A stretch of 64,000 nt of DNA from contig CAOLHI010000927.1 in the NCBI GenBank assembly GCA_948474755.1, forward strand, positions 434,001 to 498,000. The letters run 5' to 3'. A program made the translations under genes and the position numbers. The number at the start of each line of letters is the position of its first letter. Position 1 is the stretch's first letter. The DNA is from Ctenosaura bakeri. Taxonomy: Eukaryota > Chordata > Lepidosauria > Squamata > Iguanidae. This document shows positions 55,275 through 64,000 of this stretch, in pieces. Under the pieces are notes generated by a model. It had not been told where the DNA came from, ran no database searches, and saw only the letters and a list, made by a program, of their open reading frames with translations.

Positions 55275-55605
55275 CTCCTGCTGGTGTATACCTTCCAACT
55301 GTCCCAATTTGGCAAGAACAATCCTGATTAATCCTCTTCAGTCCCTTTCTTTTTTCGATTAATTTTAAAACATTCCATTTTATTTCTCTTCTATCTATAT
55401 TCCTCTTTTATCTTCAGCTTGCTTCTACTAGTGCAAACTGAGTTCAAAATGCACAAGTTTGCATTTAATGAACTTGCAAGGGGAGATGAAAGGAGAGGAG
55501 AGAGTAACATTTTGCTCTTCCCCGTAGACTCAGGCAAAAACAAACTACTGTGCTGCTTCTCTTCCTCCTCCTCCATTGATCACTTAGCCCACGCTCAGAA
55601 AATAC
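55275..55605 (+). repeat. Dispersed TIR element (D1), 3' truncated
   Basis: 'gtataccttccaactgtcccaatttggcaagaacaatcctgattaatcctcttcagtccc' is a good D1 5' end. 'cttcagcttgcttctactagtgcaaactgagttcaaaatgcacaagtttgcatttaatgaa' and 'agactcaggcaaaaacaaactactgtgctgcttctcttcctcc' follow; the 3' terminal repeat is missing. Confidence 0.78.
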
Positions 55606-56254
55606 ACAAAACAAATCTAATAACTTTTCAAAAAGGCAGTTGTGTTAGTCTTTTTCTATATAAAAAGAAAAAGAAAGAGGAGTCTTCTTACAGTGTCTTT
55701 GAGACTTACCAGTTTCTTTCACCTTAATCTTTTGTAAACTACAACCCCCTGTTGCATCTGATGAAGTGGGCTGTGGTTTACAAAGGCTTGTGCTGACATA
55801 AACTGGCTAGTCTTCATGGTGCCAAAAGACCTCTTTATCCTTCTTTTTTCATAACAACTTCTCAGCCCAAGAGCAATATGCAGTGTTTTCACAGCTGCTA
55901 ATAAGCCTACAAAATAAAACATCCAGGCTGCCTAGTGTACAAATGGTTTTTAATGAGAATCTTAATTCACAATTACATCATGCTGACAAAAAGTGGTTTG
56001 GAAAAAAAAAAAGAAATATCCACCTCCATTTAGTTTTCAGAAGTCTAAAGTACTATTACAAGGCAATATGATCTGGGCTGTTTTCAGTAACAGCTGTCCT
56101 GGAATACTTTCATGTTGATGTTAGTTGAGCTTATGGTTTTATACGCTAGCTTGTCTACATGTTGCCATCAATGTACATGGCACCTTGTCAAGTAATAAAA
56201 ATGAAGAAAATAAGTCTTATATAGCTTAAAGTCCAAAATTACATTTATATACTA
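55606..56254. other. Unassigned DNA
   Basis: 55735-55800 ('ctacaaccccctgttgcatctgatgaagtgggctgtggtttac') resembles a common dispersed repeat 3' end ('gcatctgatgaagtgggct'), but I cannot name it. No gene recognised. Confidence 0.35.
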
Positions 56255-56505
56255 TACAGCTTTGATGCCAGTTTAATTGCTATGGCTCCATCCTACAGTA
56301 TTCTTGAACCTGCAGTTTGGTGAGGTCCTTACAATTCTCTGCTAAAAAACTCTATTACTATCGTTCAGGATAATGTACTAAGTCGAATTCTCTAGCAAAG
56401 TACATTACTAAAGTACAGACCCCCCAAAAAACACTTAAGAAGTGCCATGGCAGTTAAAGCAGCATCAAACTGCTATAACTGTGTGGTGTTTGTATAATCC
56501 AAGGT
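56255..56505. mobile_element. Palindromic MITE, family P2
   Basis: 'atacagctttgatgccagtttaattgctatggctccatcctacagtattcttgaacctgcagtttggtgagg' is mirrored by 'tgccatggcagttaaagcagcatcaaactgctataactgtgtgg'. Confidence 0.68.
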
Positions 56506-56814
56506 TCAACAGAGGAGGAAATGACTATAAAAAGAGACACGCAAGGATTACAGTTGACAGAGGAGAATGAGCAACAACATACTGTCCAGCATTTTACAGG
56601 TGAAAATAGTGACATGTAACATTTCACTTGTGCTAGTAAGGATCACTTTGTGAGCACTGGTCCCTACACAATAACACAGTCACTACCTGTTCATATACCT
56701 TGCAATAAACCCATCTTCTACTGATCTAAAAGCCAAGAGGGTGATGCTGGGCTGGTCCTACTATTAGAGGGATAGCAGTAGCACCTCTGTAGGAGATCAT
56801 TCTGTGTTGAAAAA

Positions 56815-57070
56815 TTAATTCGTCCACAGAAAATTCTGTTTCCTTTTCTGAAAATGCTGCAATTGGGGATTTGTTCTTTGTAAAACAGAATTCTTCATAG
56901 AAAACAGTTCTTCATATGTTCTTTTCTATGTTGTTCATAGAAAACAGAATTTTTCCATGCAGGAAATAATATTTCTGCATTGAATTTTTTTTTTCCACAG
57001 AAGATTCTATTTCCTGCCGTATTCTGTGCAAAACAACCATATTGCAGATTTTACACAGAATAAGTCATCC
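56815..57070. repeat. Dispersed 'cagaaaat...atttcctg' repeat, copy 2
   Basis: Many 'gaaaacagaatt' / 'gaaaattctgtttcc' inverted units, 'gcaggaaataatatttctgcattgaa', then 'tattctgtgcaaaacaaccatattgcagattttacacagaataagtcatccca', closely like 46330-46400. It passes directly into a D1 element. Confidence 0.58.
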
Positions 57071-57372
57071 CACTTTTTCTGCTGCTTTTAAAATGTCCCT
57101 ATTTCTCTTTCCTCCTCTTGCCTTACCCCTTCAATCTCAGGTTACTTCAGTGGATGGAAACTGAGTTCAAGGTGCAAATTAGATTAAGGAGAGAAGAGCA
57201 GGAGGTGGAATCTTGCGCTTCCCAGAAAGATCAGCCAAAAGCAAACTGCTGCAGCCTCTTCTACTGTGTTTCTTCTCCCTCATTAATAGACTTTGCCATC
57301 TTGACCACCCTCTGAGGTTACTTGGCCATATGCATTCTGGTTTTATCTGTGGCAGATTGGAGGGTACGCTCT
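57062..57372 (+). repeat. Dispersed TIR element (D1), 5' truncated
   Basis: 'cccactttttctgctgcttttaaaatgtccctatttctctttcc' through 'caatctcaggttacttcagtggatggaaactgagttcaaggtgcaaatt', 'agccaaaagcaaactgctgcagcctcttct', and the 3' end 'ctgtggcagattggagggtacg'. Confidence 0.8.
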
Positions 57373-58427
57373 TACTTATAAGATGTCACTTTCAGGCTCT
57401 GATGGTGGGAAATGTTTGTGGTGGTATCATCAATTTACAATAAATCCAGAAAACTGTAGGTAATTTAAAGCATGGGGAGTTCATGCGCACAGAGGCCTGA
57501 GGATCAGCATTAGCAACAGCAGGTCTAATGTGGCACTGGTGGCCTAGGGCCCTGGCAACTGCCCAACCATTGACTGCCGGATGCTGACACTGATTCTGGC
57601 ACCCTTACCCTTCACTGCTTTTTCCTGATGATTTCATGTGACTAATCCTTCCTCTTTAGCAGTGGTAGGATTAGTGACAAAGTCAGAAATCAGTGGGAGA
57701 TGAATGACAAAGATGGAATAATCATTCTACAAACTAAGAGAGCCAGGAGATGCCAGTGTGCATGACTAATAGAACTGAGTTAGTGGGAAAGTAGACAAAG
57801 CCAAGCAACATGGAGCTTGTGCAGAAGAATGCTAATTGAGTCAGAATAAAAAGACTTCATTTGATTTCTTCTCTTGGCTCTTCATCTTTTCCAAATTGTC
57901 AAACTGGTGTGTGTTTTTACTTTGATATTTGTACTTCACTGCATCAACGATCAGAGCTGAATGGAGGCCCACGCACTGAACATTTAACCACACAAAGCAC
58001 ATCCCAGTTCTAATTGGCCTGGATACAAACCATACTTAGAAAAATAATGCAGAATAGCTGCTTTTAAACAGCCTATCAGGTCTGGTAATCACCTGGAGAC
58101 CATATCCTGGCATTTAAGAGTACTCTCTCTTCGGCATGCTGGGTCTCAGCAAAAACAACATAAGCAGAGCAGGGAGGAGAGAGGGACACAGCAAAATAAA
58201 GTTTTAAGATGAAAATGCAAGGCCCTAATATGAAGTTCACCCAGCAGGCCCATTTGAAGTCTGTTTAGATGAGATTTGTTGGGTTTGTACCTCCCTACTT
58301 TTACATCTCTCTACATAATAATAGGTAATATTGTTTTTCCATGTATTTGTTACTTTTTGTTCTTACTTTTCCAGGGGCTAAAATGCTTTCCTGAGTCATT
58401 TTGAGGGGAAGGTTGAAAAAACTGGGT
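57373..58427. other. Unassigned DNA
   Basis: No gene or repeat recognised. Confidence 0.4.
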
Positions 58428-58795
58428 ATAATTAATCTGAAGAAAAGAGGATTGCATACCAGGGACAGTCATGATTAATCCTCTGCTACCCCACTTCTTC
58501 AAGTTCTTTTGAAATGTCCCAGTTTCTCTCTCCATTTCCCACTTTCACTTTTTGTCCTCAGCTTACTTCAATTGCTGGAAACTAAATTCAAAGAGCAAAT
58601 GTTCTTTGCACTGAATTAACATGGAGGGGAGAGAGCAGAGGAAGGCTCAGGGAGAAGCAAACCACTGCAGCCTCTTCTAACTTGTGTGTTCTTCCTTATT
58701 AACAATTTTTGATGTCTTGACCACACTCTGGTATTGCTTAGCCACACATACAAAATATATGCAATTTTAAATGAAACATTTGTAGTGACTGGAGA
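58428..58795 (+). repeat. Dispersed TIR element (D1)
   Basis: 'gggacagtcatgattaatcctctgctaccccacttcttcaagttcttttgaaatgtcccagtttctctctcc', 'ttttgtcctcagcttacttcaattgctggaaactaaattcaaagagcaaatg', and the decayed end 'aaatgaaacatttgtag'. Confidence 0.78.
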
Positions 58796-59180
58796 CGACA
58801 ACCTTTGGATTTAAGGTATGTCCATAATGCATAGGAGAGTGAGCAAGGGAAGTTTCCCACACTGGCCAAGACAATTATTCTTCATGATAAAAAGGTTGTG
58901 ATGCCTTGCAAGGCTTTTAACATGCTTGTTCATCCCAGTGCCCAAAAAATCATGAATCTAAGAGAACTAAGTTTGCTATATTGATCATTCTAACAGGATA
59001 AACAAAACAGTTGCCTCAACCAAATTTACAAATAGTTTGTGACATACCACATCTATATTAAAAAGTGAAAGGAATAAGCAGTTCCAGATCAGACCCATTT
59101 ATCTGTCTTCTGCAAAAGATCAGGAAACAATATGACTCTGGGGATCATACACAAATGCAGTGCGGATGAACTCAAAGATG
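58796..59180. other. Unassigned DNA
   Basis: No gene or repeat recognised. Confidence 0.4.
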
Positions 59181-59184
59181 GTTT

Positions 59185-59425
59185 GTTGCTGTGTACTTTC
59201 AAGTTGTTTTCAACTTACGGTGATCCTAAGGCAAACCTATCACAGGGTTTTCTTAGCAAGATTTGTTCAGAAGGGGCTTGCCTTTGCCTCCTTCTGAGGC
59301 TGAAAGAGTCTGACTTGCCCAAGGTCACCCAGTGGGTTTCCATGGCTGAGCAGAGATTTGAACCTTGGTCTCTGGAGTCACAGTCCAAACTCAAACCATG
59401 ACACCACACTGGTTCTCCTTCAGAG
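59185..59425 (-). repeat. tRNA-derived SINE (S1), well preserved
   Basis: Antisense S1: 'gtactttcaagttgttttcaacttacggtgatcctaaggcaaacctatcacagggttttcttagcaagatttgttcagaaggggcttgcctttgcc' to 'gggtttccatggctgagcagagatttgaaccttggtctctggagtcacagtccaaactcaaaccatgacaccacactggttctcc'. This is the longest S1 copy in the window and keeps the middle 'caatggcaaacccc' block. Confidence 0.93.
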
Positions 59426-60299
59426 GTGGTCGTTTTGGAATAAGAATGGGAGAGGGTTTTGTGTTCAGTCTGCAATTTCCCCTAATTCACACTTCCTGGA
59501 GTAATGTATAGATTATTATGCAATTATCCATCAGATAAGAGTTTGCAAAACTGATAACATCCCTCAGCTGTTACTGATTATGACAGTGACGATTGCTTCC
59601 TCATATTAGGGAAGTATGTGTAGGAAATGCACATTTTGTGGGAAAAGTAAACTTTTGTCTGCTTTAAAAACACACAGAAAGAGCAGGACAGAATGGACTT
59701 ATAACCAAATGGATGAGAAACTAACATAGATTAGAAATATACCCATCTCTCCATATGAGCTTTAGGGCACTTGAGTCTTGCAATATTCTCCATTCTCTCA
59801 CATCACATTGTAAGAGGAATCCAGGTTTCTTTTCCTAAACTCATGCAAGAAAAATGGTCATGCCTACCTCCACAGTTACCCAGTATTGAAATCCTAGCTT
59901 GTTACAAGGCAGCCATCTGATTATCTAGAATTTGGTAGCTATCAGTAAGAAAAATGGACAAGAAAATAGCTATAGGGAGTGCATAAGCAAAGAAGTTCCT
60001 CCATGAAGAAATAACAGGGGTTAGTATATTATTTCTAGCCCCTCTAGGTCCTTGAAGAAAACACAAATCATACACACCAACCACTTTATTTGTTATATAC
60101 ATAATAACTCATATATAATTTAGACAGTATTTCATATTTTTGCTCAGTTCTTTTTGCTTCACATGGCAGAAGAATTAATCATTTTGTGAAAGGATGATAC
60201 TATCTGTCATTAAAATACCCCCCTTTGGGGGCATGACGCCTTGAGAGGGAATGGCAGTATAATCACAAAAGTTCATGGAGAATATGGATTTTTAAAACC
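59426..60299. other. Unassigned DNA
   Basis: No gene or repeat recognised. Confidence 0.4.
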
Positions 60300-61000
60300 C
60301 ATTTCAGTCTTGGTCCCCTGATAGATGGGAGGAGGAGGAGGAGATAGTAGCCCTGTGGTCACAGCAGCTTTGACCATAATATCATCCTATGAGCTTGAAG
60401 GAGAGGTCACTGCATTGCCCAGCTTCCCTCCCTTCCTGTCTGCAGAGTCAGTTCCAATGTGGGGTGCTGTAGGGCATAGCCTTATCCCTCATGTTCTTTA
60501 ATAGCTGTTGAGGATGGTCTTTAGGTAATTTGGGGAAGGATGCTATCAGTTCACAAATGATACACAACTTCTCTGTTACATCTGAGGTATGTTAAGCTGT
60601 ACAAAACCTGGGCCAGTATATGGATGCATTGATGGGCTTGCTAAAGACTTATCAACTGAAGTTGTTTCCTAAAACACTGGAAGCTCTTTGGGTTGGTGGT
60701 TCCTGGCTCTGGGACTGGCTGTTCTGTCTATCCTGGATGCAAAGTTTGCATGTTCTGGAGCCAAAGGGTTACACCAGCCCATTTTTGCTCCTTTTGGAGC
60801 TGCAGAGGTCTGTACTACAATGAACAAATAAATGAAATTGCATCCACCAATTGATGTCATGACACATTTTAATTAATTATTACATTTTTTTTTTTACAAT
60901 CATCTTGCTTTATAATTTATAGCAATCGATATTACTGGGCATTTTTGTTTTTATTGTAAACTGCTTTGGGATTTTTAAAAAATGAGCAGCAGTATAAATA
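60300..61000 (+). mobile_element. Decayed L2-type LINE 3' region
   Basis: 60940-61000 ('gcatttttgtttttattgtaaactgctttgggatttttaaaaaatgagcagcagtataaatatg') is a standard L2-like 3' terminus. Upstream pieces are compatible with an L2 ORF end but very diverged, so the left limit is a guess. Confidence 0.5.
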
Positions 61001-61890
61001 TGATCTAGACAGAAAGAGAGAGACAGACAGAAGAAAATTGTATTCCCTTGGACAGGAAACTAAGCACCTAGGTAACTTGTTCACAGCCTTCCCCACCGTA
61101 ATGAAATGGATTATATTTCTAGTGAAATGATAACACTTATTCTAAATTTTCCTCTATACATATTGACTTATATATGCAATTTTTATGCAGACGTGAACCC
61201 TCCTTGTGGTACTACACCATCCCTTTTTTGGCAAAACGTAAGTTGACACCCACATGGATATCTTATATGCCATTATGGCATGTGGTACCCATTTGAGACT
61301 CCATTGTGCATTGAACCCAATGCAAAAAATGCATACATTAATGGATTTTCTGTGGGAATCTGAATATTCTGGAGAAAATATATTTCATGATTCCTCATCA
61401 GTAGATTTCAAACCACCTTTTTTTGTTCCTGTCATGGGTAAACCAAACTGTGCTGCTAAAATCTTCTTTTAAAATGAAAGCCAAAGACTTGTCATTTAAT
61501 TCAGAAGACGCCATGTGTTCAGAAGGAGCTCATGCAATTTCCTACCACCTCCTAGTGCACTGTTATACTGGAACATTATGTTCAACTGCCCAGGTCTGTC
61601 ACTGTCACAGACTTGAGTGTTTGAGGCTTCTAGTGGCACCTAGAGTCACCAGCTGGAACACTTAAACCTGCTGTTCATTTTGAAGGTCTACAAAAGATAT
61701 CAGTAATGGCATCTCGTTGCTATAACAACCAAAAGAGTGACCCATAAATAGAACACGTTTACAGCATAGTTTTGTTAGAGTGTGCCTGATTATACAGCAC
61801 AAAGCATCAGGTTTTCATAAATTTATACTAGACCAAGTACAATTCATCTATCCCCTTTTTGAGTCATCTCAGCAAGAACGGCAATCATCC
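61001..61890. other. Unassigned DNA
   Basis: No gene or repeat recognised. Confidence 0.4.
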
Positions 61891-62040
61891 TACAGCAGTA
61901 ATTCCCAAATAGTACAATCAGCTTTGGATCTTGGAAGTAAAGTTCTGGAAGTATATGTTGGGCTGACCTTTGAAAGACTACTATTCCTAGAATCCCTCAA
62001 CCATGGCTAGTAACCATGGGACCTGTTGGAGAAAAAAACT
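61891..62040. repeat. Decayed hAT-like repeat
   Basis: 'acagcagtaattcccaaatagtac', 'gttgggctgacctttgaaagactactattcctagaatccctcaaccatggctagtaaccatgg' follows the vertebrate hAT MITE pattern seen at 47341. Confidence 0.45.
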
Positions 62041-62104
62041 CTACTCTTGTTTCACCTACTTGCTGACAGCTGGATGGAATAAATGTCCCTTGTTATAGAG
62101 ACAA

Positions 62105-62292
62105 CATAGCATAGACTGTACAGGTTTGAGTGTTGGATTACAGGCTTGGAGAGTACGATTCAATTCCCTCTGTGGCCATGGAAATTCACTGGGTGACCTT
62201 GAGTGTGTCACACACTCTCTGCTCCAGAAAACCCCATGATAGGTTCACTCTATTTATCAATCAGAAATAACTTGAAGGCACACAACAACAGA
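62105..62292 (+). repeat. tRNA-derived SINE (S1)
   Basis: 'ggtttgagtgttggattacaggcttggagagtacgattcaattccctctgtggccatggaaattcactgggtgaccttgagtgtgtcacacactctctgctccagaaaaccccatgataggttcac' with the tail 'aatcagaaataacttgaaggcacacaacaac'. Confidence 0.9.
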
Positions 62293-62505
62293 GACCTTCC
62301 CTGTTACATTATAGGTGCATAATTATGGAAAATTTATCAATTCTGTTTCCTTCTACATTTTAAGCTTCAAGTCCCTTCTGTCCCAAAAGTGTGAAATTTT
62401 CAAATTTTATTTCATTCTTCCAAAAAGAACTTAAATGAAATCCTTCACCATCCACAGTTACCTAATTCAGTAGGTACTGCTATTCCCAATGTGAAAAGGA
62501 CCAGC

Positions 62506-62727
62506 AGCCCTTTCACAATAAGCAGTTTCAGTGCTCTGATTCCACTTCAATTGCCATGGTGACATTCTATTGGTTTCTAGGATTTGCAGTTTAGGGAGAC
62601 AAATTTAGAATTCTCAACCAGGAAACTCTAGTGCCTCATCATACTAAAAACCTGAGGATTCCACTGGGTGTTACCATGGTAGTTAAGGTGGAATCACAGT
62701 ACTATAACTGTGCAGTGAGAAAGGGTC
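62506..62727. mobile_element. Palindromic MITE, family P2
   Basis: 'agccctttcacaataagcagtttcagtgctctgattccacttcaattgccatggtgacattctattgg' mirrored by 'ccactgggtgttaccatggtagttaaggtggaatcacagtactataactgtgcagtgagaaaggg'. Confidence 0.72.
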
Positions 62728-62802
62728 CCCCATTGTCCCTGCCTATCATATAGGGCCTTGAAGACAAGGAGACTTTGGGGGAAATAATAAGAGTTGGCAA
62801 CT

Positions 62803-62985
62803 CTAATTCCATACCCTTCAACTTTCCTGATATGCCAAGAAGGGACAATGCCAATTCATCTCAGTGGTATCACACTTTTTCAGTTGCTTTTAATATGTCC
62901 CAGTTTGCCACTCTTCCTTACATTTTCCCCCTGCACCCTCAATTTACTTCAGTTGCAAATAACAGTTCCACTGGATCCCTATAAT
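62803..62985 (+). repeat. Dispersed TIR element (D1), 5' half
   Basis: 'tccatacccttcaactttcctgatatgccaagaagggacaatgccaattcatctcagtggtatcacactttttcagttgcttttaatatgtcccagtttgcc' then 'caatttacttcagttgcaaataacagtt'. Confidence 0.68.
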
Positions 62986-63182
62986 CATTTAAATGACAGG
63001 CCATTTCTTTAGACAGATTGTGAGAGGGTGCAGCTTGTAAGCATGTTCATCAATGGTGAAGAACCGCTTTCATCCTATGCAGCAAATTTAGTTCCCGAGA
63101 AGTTCATGGGAACGAAACGATGGGATCAAAACATTCATCATATTTGAGTTAAAAGCTCTTGCTATCGGTAACTAAACCTTAG

Positions 63183-63572
63183 CCATACTCTCCAACTATT
63201 CCAGTTTGGTAGGGGCAGTATCAATTAATCCTCTGTCATCCCACTTTTTCAACTGCTTTAAAAATGTCCCAGATTCTCGCTCTCCCTCTCACGTTCCCCC
63301 CTCCCACGTTCATCTTCAGTTTACTTCAGCTCATGGAAACTCAGTTCAAAATACAAAAGTAGTGTGCATTTGGTTAACCCAGCAGGGAGGATAGGAAAAG
63401 AGGGGATAGAGGAATGCCATTCCCAGGAGACTCAGGCAAAACCAAACTGCTGCAGCCTCATCTAGCTTTTCTGTTCTTCCTCATTTATAACTGTTACCAT
63501 TCTGGCAACACTCTGATGTTGCCTGGCCACATATTTTCCAGTTTTTCTCTGTGAAATGTTGGAAGGTATGTA
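63183..63572 (+). mobile_element. Dispersed TIR element (D1), full length
   Basis: The best D1 copy: 5' end 'gccatactctccaactattccagtttggtaggggcagtatcaattaatcctctgtcatcccactttttcaactgc', body 'catcttcagtttacttcagctcatggaaactcagttcaaaatacaaaagtagtgtgcatttggttaacccagcagggagg', 3' end 'cactctgatgttgcctggccacatattttccagtttttctctgtgaaatgttggaaggtatg'. The two ends are inverted repeats of about 12 bp. No ORF, so it is non-autonomous. An antisense D1 5' fragment starts at 63602 ('tccataccttccaaactttcacagatgacaatgggg'). Confidence 0.85.
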
Positions 63573-63786
63573 ATTCAGCATGAACGTGGCTGAATTCTCA
63601 AGAACTCCATACCTTCCAAACTTTCACAGATGACAATGGGGACAGAACGAGTGCTCACTCACCTTGGCTCACAAGGTGAAGAAACCAGTGTTGCAGCAAC
63701 TAGCTTTTTGAATATAGCCCCATGGAAGGCTCTGCGAAAGAAGAAAAGATGTTAGGCTTGTGTTGTGGCACAGGCAATTTTCCCAG

Positions 63787-63920
63787 TTAGAATCATAGAA
63801 TTGTGTTGTGGCAATTTTTCTAGTTAGAGTTGGAAGATACCACAAGGCCATCAAATCCAAACCCCTGCCATCCAGGAATACACCATCAAAACATTCCTGA
63901 CAGATGGCCATTCAATCTCT
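63787..63920 (-). mobile_element. CR1 LINE 3' end cut by a MITE
   Basis: 'ttagagttggaagataccacaaggccatcaaatccaaacccctgccatccaggaatacaccatcaaaacattcctgacagatggccattcaatctct' is the antisense CR1 3' end. A short piece 'ttagaatcatagaattgtgttgtggcaatttttctagttagag' with local duplication precedes it. Confidence 0.85.
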
Positions 63921-64000
63921 GGCCCTTTCCATACGAGGCCTGGAATTGCTCCGTGCTGTTACTTACCGCTTCTTCTTGGCTCAAAGCGACACGGACTTTC
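63921..64000. mobile_element. MITE family M1, start of a second copy (cut by window edge)
   Basis: 'ggccctttccatacgaggcctggaattgctccgtgctgttacttaccgcttcttcttggctcaaagcgacacggactttc' aligns with 4409-4490 over its whole visible length. Confidence 0.82.

Overview
The window looks like repeat-rich, non-coding nuclear DNA of a squamate reptile, most likely a lizard. The evidence is the repeat content: CR1 and L2 LINE ends, a tRNA-derived SINE whose tail reads 'aagtcagaaa...cttgaaggcacacaac', a 5S-rRNA-derived SINE sharing that tail, pogo-like and palindromic MITEs, and Ty3/gypsy and ERV-type LTRs. Order-level assignment rests on recognising these families by eye. I found no host protein-coding exon, rRNA gene, true tRNA gene or CRISPR array that I can support. 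Nearly all short open frames look like chance or sit in repeats.

The centrepiece is one LTR retrotransposon at 19745-25154, on the minus strand. It has two 818-bp LTRs that differ at about eight positions by eye, an 18-nt tRNA-Leu-type primer binding site, a polypurine tract, a gag-protease frame with a CCHC zinc knuckle and DTGA protease motif, and a second frame. That second frame runs integrase zinc finger, then the start of the integrase core, then the reverse transcriptase C-terminal part and RNase H. Integrase before RNase H is the order known for the Gmr1 clade of Ty3/gypsy elements. The middle (most of the integrase core and the RT active site) is missing, and the join stays in frame. 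The element sits inside an older CR1-like LINE (about 19300-26610), which also holds a palindromic MITE.

Layout. 1-4150: a solo ERV-type LTR (384-1234) and unassigned sequence. 4151-9360: a SINE, a 528-bp MITE, unassigned DNA. 9360-14180: a MIR-like SINE, a probable small LTR, L2 remnants, a SINE with a 533-bp solo LTR in its tail. 14180-19300: palindromic MITEs and a SINE. 19300-27000: CR1-like LINE, nested retrotransposon, L2 tail. 27000-32240: another SINE type, a MITE, and a CR1 copy split by a second solo LTR of the 384-1234 family in opposite orientation. 32240-42000: MITEs, a 5S SINE, a GAAA microsatellite and a near-perfect 162-bp inverted repeat (40741-41176). 42000-64000: nested SINE/MITE/CR1 insertions, a 5S SINE with an L2 end, a probable LTR, and several copies of a dispersed family with terminal inverted repeats related to ATACCTTCCAAC.

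The nested insertions give a relative time order: old SINE, CR1 and dispersed DNA elements were hit later by LTR elements and MITEs. The two 818-bp LTRs mark the youngest datable insertion.
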